Below, in pieces: positions 15,643-23,882 of a stretch of DNA of 64,000 bases. How positions within the stretch are numbered: the stretch's first letter is position 1; every line of letters begins with the position of its first letter. The notes beneath the pieces are model-generated. The model had not been told where the DNA came from, searched no databases, and was given only the letters and a program-made list of their open reading frames with translations. The stretch comes from Streptomyces lavendulae subsp. lavendulae (GTDB taxonomy: Bacteria; Actinomycetota; Actinomycetes; Streptomycetales; Streptomycetaceae). The stretch spans positions 4,836,001-4,900,000 of the forward strand of contig NZ_CP024985.1 of assembly GCF_002803845.1 (NCBI RefSeq), in the 5' to 3' direction. A program made the position numbers and the translations under genes.

Positions 15643-16143
15643 TCAGCGCAGGACGCGCTTGCCCGCCAGGAAGGCGGCGAGGTCTGCGACGTCCAGGACT
15701 CGGATCGACTGCGCGGCTCCGGGGAGTGCGTCCCGGTAGGCGGTGATGTCGCGGGGGTCGGAGGTGACGATGACGGCCTCGGGGTGGCGTGCGGCGATGA
15801 CGACGGCCAGCGCGTCGACCGCGTCCGGGCGCTTCTCGGAGGGGATCGCTGCGCAGGCCAGGAGGCGGCCCGCCCGCTTGGCGTCGTCCACCAGGTGCCC
15901 CGACTGGCACACCCCGCACGAGGGCGGAGCCGAGGCGTGCACCCCGAAGACCACGCACTGCGGCACCGCGCGGGTCAGCGGCGTCCACCGGCCGGGCCGC
16001 CAGGCCTGGGCCAATACGGGCAGCGGGACGATCGGCGGGTGCCCCTGCTCGGTGAGGACCCGGTGCAGGAGGCCCGCCGGTCGGTCTCCGCGTTCCAGTG
16101 CGATCAGCATCCCGGCGTCGTAGACGAAGGCGGGACTGCTCAC
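15643..16143 (-). CDS. PIN-domain ribonuclease toxin
   Basis: 166-aa VapC-like protein. The acidic PIN residues are visible: Asp9 in FVYDAGMLIALERGD, the central DAVDALAVVIAARH aspartates, and IVTSDPRDITAYRD near the end. Its ATG overlaps the stop of the ribbon-helix-helix gene (ATGA), the standard antitoxin-then-toxin order. Expected to cleave RNA when freed from the antitoxin. A GVCQSGHL segment with a Cys and His in the middle is unusual for VapC. Probably functional, as both genes are intact. Confidence 0.85.
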   Translation of the reverse strand: MSSPAFVYDAGMLIALERGDRPAGLLHRVLTEQGHPPIVPLPVLAQAWRPGRWTPLTRAVPQCVVFGVHASAPPSCGVCQSGHLVDDAKRAGRLLACAAIPSEKRPDAVDALAVVIAARHPEAVIVTSDPRDITAYRDALPGAAQSIRVLDVADLAAFLAGKRVLR

Positions 16144-16442
16144 GCGGCGGAGTCCCGGGCGTCGGGGGTGAGGGCCTGGGCGATGCCCGCCCGCGCGGCT
16201 GCCAGTTCCGCCTCGTCGAAGGCGTCCTCCCGGCCGGTCGGTGCGGGCAGGGCCTCGGTCGCCGCGATGTCGGCGTCGATGTCCGCGAAGCGCCGCGCGA
16301 CGGCGATGTCCTCGTGGATCTGGCGCAGCACGGCTGCCGTCACGTATGAGGAGACGTCGAGCCCCATGGCTTCGGCGTGCTCCTTGACTCTCGCGCGCAG
16401 TGCGGCGTCCATGCTGATGCTGAACCGCTCCTTGGAGGCCAT
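16140..16442 (-). CDS. Ribbon-helix-helix antitoxin (CopG/VapB-like)
   Basis: 100-aa protein. Residues 6-12 (RFSISMD) form the DNA-binding strand, followed by ALRARVKEHAEAMGLDVSSY, the two helices of a CopG fold. The acidic C-terminal half (DIDADIAATEALPAPTGRED) would wrap the toxin. Translationally coupled to the PIN toxin. A near-palindrome just upstream of its ATG is the likely autoregulatory operator. Confidence 0.82.
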   Translation of the reverse strand: MASKERFSISMDAALRARVKEHAEAMGLDVSSYVTAAVLRQIHEDIAVARRFADIDADIAATEALPAPTGREDAFDEAELAAARAGIAQALTPDARDSAA

Positions 16443-16450
16443 GACGTCAC

Positions 16451-16469
16451 CGTAGCACGGCGTGTTACG
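16451..16469. promoter_or_regulatory. Candidate toxin-antitoxin operator
   Basis: CGTAGCACGGCGTGTTACG is a dyad with one mismatched pair around the central base, 8 bases upstream of the antitoxin start. A perfect TGACGTCA lies at 16442-16449, overlapping the start codon. Ribbon-helix-helix antitoxins usually repress their own promoter at such sites. Confidence 0.5.
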
Positions 16470-16491
16470 CGGTGTCGGAGCCTTGCGGCGG

Positions 16492-17034
16492 CTACTCGTT
16501 GACCAGGACCGGGATCGAGAGGACCGCGCCGGCCGGGGTGCCGGTGAGGTGGTCCGCGGGGACGGTGAAGTCGATGCCGTCACCGGCCGCGCGCGGGCCG
16601 GTGTGGGGCTGCCCGGCGTGCGCCTCCTCGCCCTCCTCCGCGTGGTGGAAGGTGCCGGTGCCCAGCAGGCGGCCTTCCGCGTCGTAGTACGCGGCGGTGA
16701 TCTCCAGGGCCAGGGTGTCGCTGACGTCGGAGCCGATGGCGACGTGCCCGGTGACGGAGGACGGCGAGGCCGTCAGGCGCAGGCCGGTCAGCTGCACGCG
16801 GTCGGTGAACGGTCCCTGCTGGACGCGGACCTCGCCCGCCGTCGGCGCCGGGGTGAGGACGGCGGCCGGGGAGGGCGCGCTGCGGGGGGCGGGCAGGGCC
16901 ACCGGGGAGGCGGCGGCGGCCGGGGCCTCGGCGGCGGGGGCCGGGGCTTCGGCCCCCGAGCAGCCCGTGACCAGCGCGAACAGGGCGGCGACGGACGTGG
17001 CGGCGGCCGCCGCGCGGCGGGGGAGGTACGTCAA
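16492..17034 (-). CDS. Secreted lipoprotein, DUF4352-like
   Basis: 180-aa lipoprotein. The TTG at 17034 follows AGGAG by 6 bases and gives LTYLPRRAAAAATSVAALFA and then LVTGC, a lipobox with the acylated Cys at about residue 25. An Ala/Pro-rich linker (~30 residues) precedes a beta-rich domain (VQLTGLRLTASPSSVTGHV, LALEITAAYYDAEGRLLGTG, GIDFTVPADHL). The function is unknown. It lies downstream of phoA but behind a strong hairpin, so it is probably transcribed separately. Confidence 0.75.
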   Translation of the reverse strand: MTYLPRRAAAAATSVAALFALVTGCSGAEAPAPAAEAPAAAASPVALPAPRSAPSPAAVLTPAPTAGEVRVQQGPFTDRVQLTGLRLTASPSSVTGHVAIGSDVSDTLALEITAAYYDAEGRLLGTGTFHHAEEGEEAHAGQPHTGPRAAGDGIDFTVPADHLTGTPAGAVLSIPVLVNE

Positions 17035-17074
17035 CGGAAGCTCCTGGGGAGGCCGGGAAGGGGCCGGGAACGAC

Positions 17075-17117
17075 GGCGGCCGGGGCCGGGGGGAGTGCGC
17101 CCCCGGCCCCGGCCGCC
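17075..17117 (-). terminator. Terminator of the alkaline phosphatase gene
   Basis: 18-base perfect arms (17075-17092 and 17100-17117) with a 7-base loop, starting 7 bases after the phoA stop on the minus strand. Confidence 0.8.
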
Positions 17118-17123
17118 CGGGGA

Positions 17124-18671
17124 TCAGTGGTGCTGCGGGGAGCGGCCGAACAGCGAGCGGTACAGCTTGCCGTACAGCTCGGTGTTGATCTGGCTCGTGG
17201 CGAAGGCGTTGCCGTTCGGGCCGTAGGCGAAGATCGGCACGTCGGCGCCGGTGTGGTTGCCCGACAGGTAGGTCAGCCACAGGCTCGCCTCGGGGCTGCC
17301 GTCCTTCACGTCCGCCGGGTCGTCGGGCGTACGGAAGGTGGCCGGACCGAAGTTCTTCGCGTCACCGGCGCCGGCGCCGTTGACGATGCCGCTGGAGCGG
17401 ACCGGGTCCTTGGCGCCCGAGGCGGCACGCGAGGGGACGCTGTTGTTGGCCGTGTTGCCGGCGTCCGTGTTCGCCGGGGGCGCGACGGCCTCGGCGTTGG
17501 TGTAGGTGCCCTTCTCGATGATGTTGAAGCCGGCGCACTCGTGGTCCGCCGTGACGACCACCAGGGTGTGACCGTCCTTCTTCGCGAACTCGTAGGCGGC
17601 CTTCACCGCGTCGTCGAAGGCCTTGACCTCGGCGAGGGTCTGCGCGGCGTCGTTGGCGTGCGAACGCTTGTCGATCTGGGCGCCCTCGACCTGGAGGTAG
17701 AAGCCCTTCTTCGACTTGTTGCGGTCGTACGAGCCGCCCTGCTTGCGGTCGTTCAGCAATTGGATCGACTTGCGGGTCATGTCCGCGAGCGAGGGCTCCT
17801 GCTTCTGCGGGGCGTCGGCCGGCAGGGCCGCCTTGTTCTGCTCCACCGTCAGGTTGCCGCGGTTGAAAAGGCCGATGACCTTCTTGCCGGCGGCCTTGTC
17901 CAGGTCGGCCTTGGTGGCGACCTTCTGGCTGGCGGCGGTCTGCGCGGGCAGTGCCGGGTCGCCGAAGTTGCCGAGCACCTGGTAGCCCTGGGCCTGGAGG
18001 GCCTTCTGGTCGTCCGGCTCGAAGCGGGCCAGGCCGCCGCCGAGGATGACGTCGGCGGTGCCGTTGCGGGCGATCTGCTCGGCGATCGGCGTGATCAGCG
18101 TCTTGTCCGCCGGGGCCTGCTCGTAGCTGCCGTCGTCCTTCTTCGGGAGGCAGGCGGCGTCGGAGTAGACCGGGCCCTGGCAGCCGCGCAGCAGCGCGTG
18201 GCTGAACTGGGCCGCCGGGGTGGCGTCGGTGATCTCGGCGGTGGAGACGTTGCCGGTGGCGAAGCCGGCCGTGTGGGCCTGCTCCATCAGCGTGGCGACC
18301 TTCTTCTCGTACGCGTCCACGCCGATGGCCGCGTTGTAGGTCTTCACACCGGATGCCCAGGCGGTCGCGGAGCTGGCCGAGTCGGTGACCAGGGCCGGCT
18401 TGGCGCTGTTCTTCTCGACGGCGTAGGTGGCGACCGCGCCCGTGTTCGGGAGGGTCTCCATGGTGAGCTTGCCGGAGGCGCCCGCGTAGCGGTCGCGCGC
18501 GGCCGTCACGTGGGTGCGGCCCATTCCGTCACCGAGCAGGTAGATGACGTTCCGGATGTCCTGGTGCGAGTCGCTCTGCTGGGGTGCGGAATTCGCGGTG
18601 ACGGCGGTGCCGGCGGCCACGGCGCTGGCCAGGGCCAGGACGGTGAGCGTCTTCAACGGTCTGCGGCGCAT
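17124..18671 (-). CDS. phoA: Alkaline phosphatase, E. coli PhoA type
   Basis: 515-aa secreted phosphomonoesterase. The ATG at 18671 starts a signal peptide (MRRRPLKTLTVLALASAVAA ending near ANSA). YLLGDGMGRTH supplies the first metal ligand, and the nucleophilic serine is in VTDSASSATAWASGVKTYNA, almost identical to the E. coli active site. Further metal ligands are in DKRSHANDA and VTADHECAGFN. Two cysteines (RGCQGPVYSDAACLPKK) may form a disulfide. A candidate PHO box and an 18-bp palindrome lie upstream, fitting induction by phosphate starvation via PhoP. This class is distinct from the PhoD/PhoX enzymes also found in streptomycetes. Confidence 0.95.
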   Translation of the reverse strand: MRRRPLKTLTVLALASAVAAGTAVTANSAPQQSDSHQDIRNVIYLLGDGMGRTHVTAARDRYAGASGKLTMETLPNTGAVATYAVEKNSAKPALVTDSASSATAWASGVKTYNAAIGVDAYEKKVATLMEQAHTAGFATGNVSTAEITDATPAAQFSHALLRGCQGPVYSDAACLPKKDDGSYEQAPADKTLITPIAEQIARNGTADVILGGGLARFEPDDQKALQAQGYQVLGNFGDPALPAQTAASQKVATKADLDKAAGKKVIGLFNRGNLTVEQNKAALPADAPQKQEPSLADMTRKSIQLLNDRKQGGSYDRNKSKKGFYLQVEGAQIDKRSHANDAAQTLAEVKAFDDAVKAAYEFAKKDGHTLVVVTADHECAGFNIIEKGTYTNAEAVAPPANTDAGNTANNSVPSRAASGAKDPVRSSGIVNGAGAGDAKNFGPATFRTPDDPADVKDGSPEASLWLTYLSGNHTGADVPIFAYGPNGNAFATSQINTELYGKLYRSLFGRSPQHH

Positions 18672-18695
18672 GTGCGGGAGATCCCCCTCGGGTGT

Positions 18696-18713
18696 TCGGC
18701 ACGATCGTGCCGA
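18696..18713. promoter_or_regulatory. 18-bp perfect palindrome in the phoA leader
   Basis: TCGGCACGATCGTGCCGA is fully self-complementary. It sits 25 bases upstream of the phoA ATG, between the candidate PHO box and the ribosome site. It could be a repressor operator or an mRNA hairpin near the ribosome site. No regulator is identifiable from the window. Confidence 0.5.
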
Positions 18714-18723
18714 CCGTAGGAGG

Positions 18724-18767
18724 GCCGCATGAACGGAACGCCACCGCCGGGTGTTGCCCGGTCGAAC
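18724..18767 (-). promoter_or_regulatory. Candidate PHO box upstream of phoA
   Basis: On the minus strand four contiguous 11-mers can be read: GTTCGACCGGG, CAACACCCGGC, GGTGGCGTTCC, GTTCATGCGGC. The first and last match the Streptomyces PhoP direct-repeat consensus (G-G/T-TCAYYYR-G/C-G) well, the second partly, the third poorly. Position (53-96 bases before the ATG) and gene function support it. Confidence 0.45.
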
Positions 18768-18790
18768 GCGGAAAGCATGACAGGACACGG

Positions 18791-18898
18791 TCACGCGAAG
18801 GCCGTTCGGGGTGGCGCCGGCCACCTACTGCAGGGGTACTTCTCGGCGTCCTGGGTGTAGTCCACCGCCCACGGCGGCCCGGTGAACTCCTCGCTCAC
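18791..18898 (-). pseudogene. Short ORF, possible remnant of a RelE/ParE-like toxin
   Basis: GTG at 18898 overlaps the stop of the preceding fragment (GTGA). It encodes 35 residues starting SEEFTGPPWAVDYTQDAEKY, similar in style to the first strand and helix of RelE/ParE toxins. The frame then runs into PCSRWPAPPRTAFA and stops, with no core or C-terminal catalytic residues. I read it as the 5' stub of a deleted gene; the family guess is weak. Confidence 0.35.
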
Positions 18899-19053
18899 TC
18901 GCCCGGCTCCAGGGCACGCAGCCGGTGGCGGATGCGGGAAGCCGCGTCGAGGAGGCCGTGGGCCGTGCCGACGTCCATGGCGTCGGCGGCCCTGGCTTCC
19001 AGATCGGCGACGCGCCGGTCGAGCTCGGGGTCGCGCGCGAGGGCGTACTCGCG
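18895..19053 (-). pseudogene. Fragment of a small helical protein, possible antitoxin remnant
   Basis: The frame reads ALARDPELDRRVADLEARAA and then DAMDVGTAHGLLDAASRIRH, a strongly helical, charged sequence with coding-like composition that ends exactly at the start of the next small ORF. No start codon with a ribosome site precedes it: the argS terminator begins 3 bases upstream, and the only internal ATG is at 18978. It looks 5'-truncated. The overlapping arrangement with the next stub suggests a decayed two-gene operon such as a toxin-antitoxin pair. Confidence 0.35.
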
Positions 19054-19055
19054 CG

Positions 19056-19092
19056 ACGGCCCCCGGCGCGGGGTGGTTGCGCCGGGGGCCGT
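19056..19092 (-). terminator. Terminator of argS
   Basis: 14-base perfect arms (ACGGCCCCCGGCGC at 19056-19069 and its complement at 19079-19092), 9-base loop, starting 12 bases beyond the argS stop. Confidence 0.85.
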
Positions 19093-19103
19093 CGGGTGGT
19101 GCG

Positions 19104-20864
19104 TCAGAGCTTCTCGGGGGTGCGGATGCCCAGGAGGGACATGCCCTTCGAGAGGGTGCGGGCGGTCAGTCCGCACAGGAACAGGCGGTTCTCGACCTGC
19201 TCGGGGGTCTCGGCCTTGAGGACCGGGCACTCCGAGTAGAAGGTCGTGTAGAACGAGGCCAGCTGGTAGAGGTACGCCGCCAGCTTGTGCGGGGCGTACT
19301 CCGCCGCCGCCTCCGCCACGAGCTCGCCGAACTGGTCCAGGTGCAGACCGAGGGCGCGCTCGGACGGTGCGAGAGCCACCTCCGCGTGGGCGGCGGGCTT
19401 CGCCTCTCCGGCCTTGCGCAGGATCGACTGGATACGGGCGTACGCGTACTGGAGGTACACGGACGTGTCGCCGGTCAGCGAGACCATCTGGTCCAGGTCG
19501 AACTTGTAGTCCCGCGCGGCGGAGGTCGACAGGTCGGCGTACTTCACCGCGCCGATGCCCACCTGCACGGCCCGCTCGCCGATCTCGGCCTCGGACAGGT
19601 CCTGGGCCTTCTCCCGCACGACGGTCGCCGCGCGGTCGATCGCCTCGTCGAGGAGGTCCACCAGCCGGACCGTCTCGCCCTCGCGGGTCTTGAACGGCTT
19701 GCCGTCCTTGCCGAGGACCGTGCCGAAGGCCAGCTGGACGGCCTTGACCTCGTCGTTCAGCCAGCCGGCCCGGCGGGCCGTCTCGAAGACCATCTTGAAG
19801 TGGAGCGACTGGCGCGCGTCCACCACGTAGATGAGCGTGTCCGCCTTCAGGTTGCCCACCCGGTCGCGGATCGCGGAGAGGTCGGTGGCCGCGTAGCCGA
19901 AACCGCCGTCGGACTTCCGCACGATCAGCGGGGTCGGGTTGCCGTCCGGGCCCTTGTACTCGTCGAAGAACACGCACAGCGCGCCGTTGGAGCGGACGGC
20001 GACGCCCGACTGCTCCAGCAGCTCGCAGGTCTCGACCAGCATGTCGTTGTAGCCGGACTCGCCGACCACGTCCGGGTCCTGGATGTCCATGTCCAGCTTG
20101 TTGAAGACCGAGTAGAAGTAGATCTTCGACTCGTCCACGAACCGCTGCCACAGCGCCAGCGTCTCCGGCTCGCCCGCCTGGAGGTCCACCACCCGCGCCC
20201 GGGCCCGCGTCTTGAACTCCTCGTCGGAGTCGAAGAGCGCGCGCGAGGCCTTGTACAGGCGATTGAGGTTGGACATGGCCTCCTCGCCGGAGACCTCCTC
20301 CTCGCTCTTGTGGTCCAGCTCGTGCGGGTGCTCCAGCAGGTACTGGATCAGCATGCCGAACTGGGTGCCCCAGTCGCCGATGTGGTGGCGCCGCACCACC
20401 GTCTCGCCCGTGAACTCCAGGATCTCCACCATCGCCGCGCCGATCACGGCGGACCGCAGGTGCCCGACGTGCATCTCCTTGGCGACGTTCGGCTGCGCGT
20501 AGTCGATCACCGTGGTGCCGGCGGACGGCGACAGCGGCACGCCGAGGCGGTCGTCGGCGGCGCGGGCCGCGAGGGTCTCGACGATCGCCCGGTCGGTGAT
20601 CGTGATGTTGAGGAAGCCGGGGCCGGAGACCTCGATCTCCCGGATCAGGTCACCCGTCGGGATGCCCTCGACCACGGTCGTCGCCAGCTCGCGCGGGTTG
20701 GCCTTGGCCTTCTTCGCGAGCGCCAGGATGCCGTTGGCCTGGAAGTCGGCCCGGTCGCTTCGTCGCAGCAGCGGGTCGGCCGCACCGGCCTCCGGCAGGG
20801 CGGAGGCGAGGGCGTCCGCGACGCGCTGTTCGACGGAGGAAGCGAGGGAAGGGACCGAGGCCAT
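19104..20864 (-). CDS. argS: Arginyl-tRNA synthetase
   Basis: Class I aminoacyl-tRNA synthetase, 586 aa, usual length. The ATG at 20864 (MASVPSLASSVEQRVADALA) begins the N-terminal tRNA-binding domain. The HIGH motif is in QPNVAKEMHVGHLRSAVIG, and VVDARQSLHFKMVFETARR with KYADLSTSAARDYKFDLDQM are the later catalytic blocks. ArgRS lacks a canonical KMSK in many lineages, as here. The C-terminal DALR anticodon domain ends GMSLLGIRTPEKL. It is divergent from an unknown gene at 21073; lysS lies further downstream on the other strand. Confidence 0.98.
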   Translation of the reverse strand: MASVPSLASSVEQRVADALASALPEAGAADPLLRRSDRADFQANGILALAKKAKANPRELATTVVEGIPTGDLIREIEVSGPGFLNITITDRAIVETLAARAADDRLGVPLSPSAGTTVIDYAQPNVAKEMHVGHLRSAVIGAAMVEILEFTGETVVRRHHIGDWGTQFGMLIQYLLEHPHELDHKSEEEVSGEEAMSNLNRLYKASRALFDSDEEFKTRARARVVDLQAGEPETLALWQRFVDESKIYFYSVFNKLDMDIQDPDVVGESGYNDMLVETCELLEQSGVAVRSNGALCVFFDEYKGPDGNPTPLIVRKSDGGFGYAATDLSAIRDRVGNLKADTLIYVVDARQSLHFKMVFETARRAGWLNDEVKAVQLAFGTVLGKDGKPFKTREGETVRLVDLLDEAIDRAATVVREKAQDLSEAEIGERAVQVGIGAVKYADLSTSAARDYKFDLDQMVSLTGDTSVYLQYAYARIQSILRKAGEAKPAAHAEVALAPSERALGLHLDQFGELVAEAAAEYAPHKLAAYLYQLASFYTTFYSECPVLKAETPEQVENRLFLCGLTARTLSKGMSLLGIRTPEKL

Positions 20865-21072
20865 GAGCTGCCGTTCCTGTGAGTCGGTTGATGCCCGTCG
20901 AGTATCCCACGGTGCACCTGTCCACATCCCGGGATTTGTCCGCGGCGGCAGCCGAGGGCCGGGGGGAGACCCGGGGGGAGATGACGGCGTATCTTTCCCG
21001 GTTTGCCCGGCAGGTCCCGCACCCCGCGGATAGGCTCCGCCCGATTTGACGGTCCGGTCGAAGGGTGGGGAC

Positions 21073-21927
21073 ATGACGGAGATGTCGTCGGGCGGCACCT
21101 ACGTGAACCTGTCGGACGAAAACCTGCGGACGTACTACGAGACCCCCGACGGACGGATGGTGGAAACGGTCGTCCTCGGCGTGGACCCGACCCTCCACGT
21201 CCCGCTCGCCGTGTCGGTGGGGACCGGCGGCCCGGAGCACATGGACGCGAGCCGGCTGCACGGCCTGCGGCGGGGCGGGCGGATGGTCCTCGCCGACCGG
21301 GTCGGCGGCAGGCCGGTCCTCGCCGCCGTCCTGGAGATCGCCGAGGCGGTACGGGCCGTCGCGGCCGCCGCCCGGCGGCCGACCGTGGCCGCCGCCACGT
21401 CCTCCTCCTCGATGGAGGACGCCGACACCGAGGAGCCGAGGACCAACCGCTGGGAGGACTCCGACGACGAGGAGTCCGCACCCGTGCCCGTACCCGTACA
21501 GCGGCAGACCGAGCGGACCACGCCCGCCGCCCAGCGGCAGCAGGTGCCCGACGGGCCCACCGCGGAGGAGATCGCCACGCGCATGGCACAGGGGCGCCGG
21601 TTCACCACACCGCGCGGGCGGGTCTGCTACTTCAGCGACCAGGGCGACAGCGCCGTACGCCACTTCCTGGAGTACCAGCGCTCCCGCAAGGAACAGACCG
21701 CGGTCTTCTTCTCCAACGTCCGGCGCTACACCCCGCTGGAGTACCTGCAGACCCTCACGGCGGCCTGCGACGCGGCGATCGACCTCTACACGGCGCGCAC
21801 CGTGGCCTACGGGAAGAACTGTCAGGTCCAGGACGCCGCCGGCCGCCCGTGGACCATCGGCATGACGCTCGACGGCACCGAGCACCGGCTGACCCACGCG
21901 CACTTCGAGAACTACCAGAACAGCTGA
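21073..21927 (+). CDS. Protein of unknown function
   Basis: 284 aa; I recognise no family. The N-terminal part (about 1-95) is ordered (GTYVNLSDENLRTYYETPDG, VETVVLGVDPTLHVPLAVSV). A disordered, acidic Ser/Pro/Val linker follows (TSSSSMEDADTEEPRTNRW, APVPVPVQRQ). The C-terminal third (TPRGRVCYFSDQGDSAVRHF, EYLQTLTAACDAAIDLYTAR, GRPWTIGMTLDGTEHRLTHA) appears to be a compact domain. The ATG at 21073 follows GTGGGG; ATG 21046 is a possible longer start. No signal peptide or membrane helix. A terminator hairpin follows. Confidence 0.75.
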   Translation: MTEMSSGGTYVNLSDENLRTYYETPDGRMVETVVLGVDPTLHVPLAVSVGTGGPEHMDASRLHGLRRGGRMVLADRVGGRPVLAAVLEIAEAVRAVAAAARRPTVAAATSSSSMEDADTEEPRTNRWEDSDDEESAPVPVPVQRQTERTTPAAQRQQVPDGPTAEEIATRMAQGRRFTTPRGRVCYFSDQGDSAVRHFLEYQRSRKEQTAVFFSNVRRYTPLEYLQTLTAACDAAIDLYTARTVAYGKNCQVQDAAGRPWTIGMTLDGTEHRLTHAHFENYQNS

Positions 21928-21935
21928 CGCGGCAC

Positions 21936-21985
21936 GGGCCTGCCGCCACCCTGCCGCCACCCGGCGGCCACCCGGCGGCAGGCCC
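21936..21985. terminator. Terminator hairpin
   Basis: GGGCCTGCCGCC at 21936-21947 pairs with GGCGGCAGGCCC at 21974-21985. The interior repeats CTGCCGCCACC and GGCGGCCACCC, allowing alternative pairings. It lies 9 bases after the unknown gene and before lysS. Confidence 0.7.
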
Positions 21986-22076
21986 GACCGGTCCGCGCCG
22001 CGCAGGCAACCTCGGAGGGCCTGCTTCCGTCTGGGAGAATGGCGGTAGCCAGCATTTCGAGATAGAAGGACGTGTC

Positions 22077-23804
22077 GTGGCTCAGAGCAGCACCGAGACC
22101 GACTGGGTCTCCCGTTTCGCGGACGAGGTCATCGCTGAGGCGGAGCGCCGAGCACCCGGCAAAACCGTCGTCGTCGCGTCCGGACTCTCCCCCTCCGGCC
22201 CGATCCACCTGGGCAACCTCCGCGAGGTCATGACCCCGCACCTGGTCGCGGACGAGATCCGCCGCCGGGGCATCGAGGTCCGCCACCTCATCTCCTGGGA
22301 CGACTACGACCGCTACCGCAAGGTCCCGGCCGGCGTCCCCGGCATCGACGAGTCCTGGGCCCAGCACATCGGCAAGCCGCTGACCTCCGTGCCCGCCCCG
22401 GCCGGCTCCGCGTACCCGAACTGGGCCGAGCACTTCAAGGCCGCGTTCGTCGAGGCCCTGGCCGAGATGGGCGTCGAGTACGACCCCATCAGCCAGACCG
22501 AGCAGTACACCTCGGGCGCCTACCGCGAGCAGGTGCTGTTCGCGATGAAGCACCGCGCCGACATCGACGCGGTCCTCGACCAGTACCGCACCAAGCAGAA
22601 GCCGGGCGGCAAGAAGCCCCAGCAGAAGCAGGTCGACGAGGCCGAGCTGGAGGCCGCCGAGGGCTCCGGCGCCGCCGCCGAGGACGACGGCAGCAGCGCC
22701 GAGGGCGGCTACTTCCCGTACAAGCCCTACTGCGGCGAGTGCGGCAAGGACTTCACCAAGGTCACCGCGTACGACGACGAGACCACCGAGATGACCTACG
22801 TCTGCACCGAGGACGAGTTCACCGAGACGGTCAAGCTCAGCGAGTTCAACCGCGGCAAGCTGGTCTGGAAGGTCGACTGGCCCATGCGCTGGGCCCACGA
22901 GGGCGTGATCTTCGAGCCCTCGGGCGTCGACCACTCCTCGCCCGGCTCGTCCTTCCAGGTCGGCGGCCAGATCGTGCACATCTTCGGCGGCGAGCAGCCG
23001 ATCGGCCCGATGTACGCCTTCGTCGGCATCAGCGGCATGGCCAAGATGTCCTCCAGCAAGGGCGGGGTCCCCACCCCGGCCGACGCGCTGAAGATCATGG
23101 AGCCGCAGCTGCTGCGCTGGCTGTACGCGCGCCGCCGCCCCAACCAGTCGTTCAAGATCGCCTTCGACCAGGAGATCCAGCGGCTGTACGACGAGTGGGA
23201 CAAGCTGGAGGGCAAGGTCGCCGACGGCACCGTGCTGCCGGCCGACGCCGCCGCGCACGCCCGCGCCGTCCGCGTCGCCTCCCACGAGCTGCCCCGCACC
23301 CCGCGCCCGCTGCCGTACCGCACCCTCGCGTCGGTCGTCGACATCACCGCCGGGCACGACGAGCAGACCCTGCGCATCCTGACCGACCTGGACCCGACGC
23401 AGCCGCTGACCTCCCTCGACGAGGTCCGCCCGCGCCTGGACCGCGCCGAGAACTGGATCACCAGCCAGGTCCCGGCCGACCAGCGCACCCTCGTCCGCGA
23501 GGACGCCGACACCGAGCTGCTGTCCTCGCTCGACGAGAACGGCCGCGAGCAGCTGCGGCTGCTCCTGGAGGGCCTCGACTCGCACTGGTCCCTCGACGGG
23601 CTCACCACCCTCGTCTACGGCGTGCCCAAGGTGCTGGCCGGGCTGGAGCCCGACGCCAAGCCGACGCCCGAACTCAAGGTCGCCCAGCGCGAGTTCTTCG
23701 CCCTGCTCTACCGCCTCCTGGTGACCCGGGAGACCGGCCCGCGCCTGCCCACCCTGCTCCTCGCCGTGGGCGCGGACCGGGTGCGCAAGCTGCTCGCCGC
23801 CTGA
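22077..23804 (+). CDS. lysS: Lysyl-tRNA synthetase, class I (archaeal type)
   Basis: 575-aa class I LysRS, unrelated to the class II enzyme of most bacteria. The GTG at 22077 follows AGAAGGA. The HIGH-like motif is HLGN (44-47) in SGLSPSGPIHLGNLREV, and KMSSSK is at 323-328. A CGECGKDFTKV segment with later Cys (YVCTEDEF) suggests a zinc knuckle. An acidic insertion rich in Glu/Ala/Gly (about 195-215) is lineage-specific. The C-terminal helical domain resembles the GluRS-like anticodon region. Streptomycetes are known to use this class. Confidence 0.97.
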   Translation: MAQSSTETDWVSRFADEVIAEAERRAPGKTVVVASGLSPSGPIHLGNLREVMTPHLVADEIRRRGIEVRHLISWDDYDRYRKVPAGVPGIDESWAQHIGKPLTSVPAPAGSAYPNWAEHFKAAFVEALAEMGVEYDPISQTEQYTSGAYREQVLFAMKHRADIDAVLDQYRTKQKPGGKKPQQKQVDEAELEAAEGSGAAAEDDGSSAEGGYFPYKPYCGECGKDFTKVTAYDDETTEMTYVCTEDEFTETVKLSEFNRGKLVWKVDWPMRWAHEGVIFEPSGVDHSSPGSSFQVGGQIVHIFGGEQPIGPMYAFVGISGMAKMSSSKGGVPTPADALKIMEPQLLRWLYARRRPNQSFKIAFDQEIQRLYDEWDKLEGKVADGTVLPADAAAHARAVRVASHELPRTPRPLPYRTLASVVDITAGHDEQTLRILTDLDPTQPLTSLDEVRPRLDRAENWITSQVPADQRTLVREDADTELLSSLDENGREQLRLLLEGLDSHWSLDGLTTLVYGVPKVLAGLEPDAKPTPELKVAQREFFALLYRLLVTRETGPRLPTLLLAVGADRVRKLLAA

Positions 23805-23811
23805 GCCGTAC

Positions 23812-23856
23812 GCGAAGGGCCCCGCACCCCCCCGAGGGGGGTTCGGGGCCCTTCGC
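23812..23856. terminator. Bidirectional terminator after lysS
   Basis: GCGAAGGGCCCCG (23812-23824) pairs with CGGGGCCCTTCGC (23844-23856), with an inner CCCCCC/GGGGGG stem. It lies between the convergent lysS and DUF2637 genes. The following bases to 23873 are a short alternating GTAC tract. Confidence 0.85.
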
Positions 23857-23882
23857 GTATGTACGTACGTACGCCCGGACGG

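Noticed and set aside
23857..23873. Short alternating GTAC tract as a repeat element
   Set aside because: Too short to be more than simple sequence next to a terminator.
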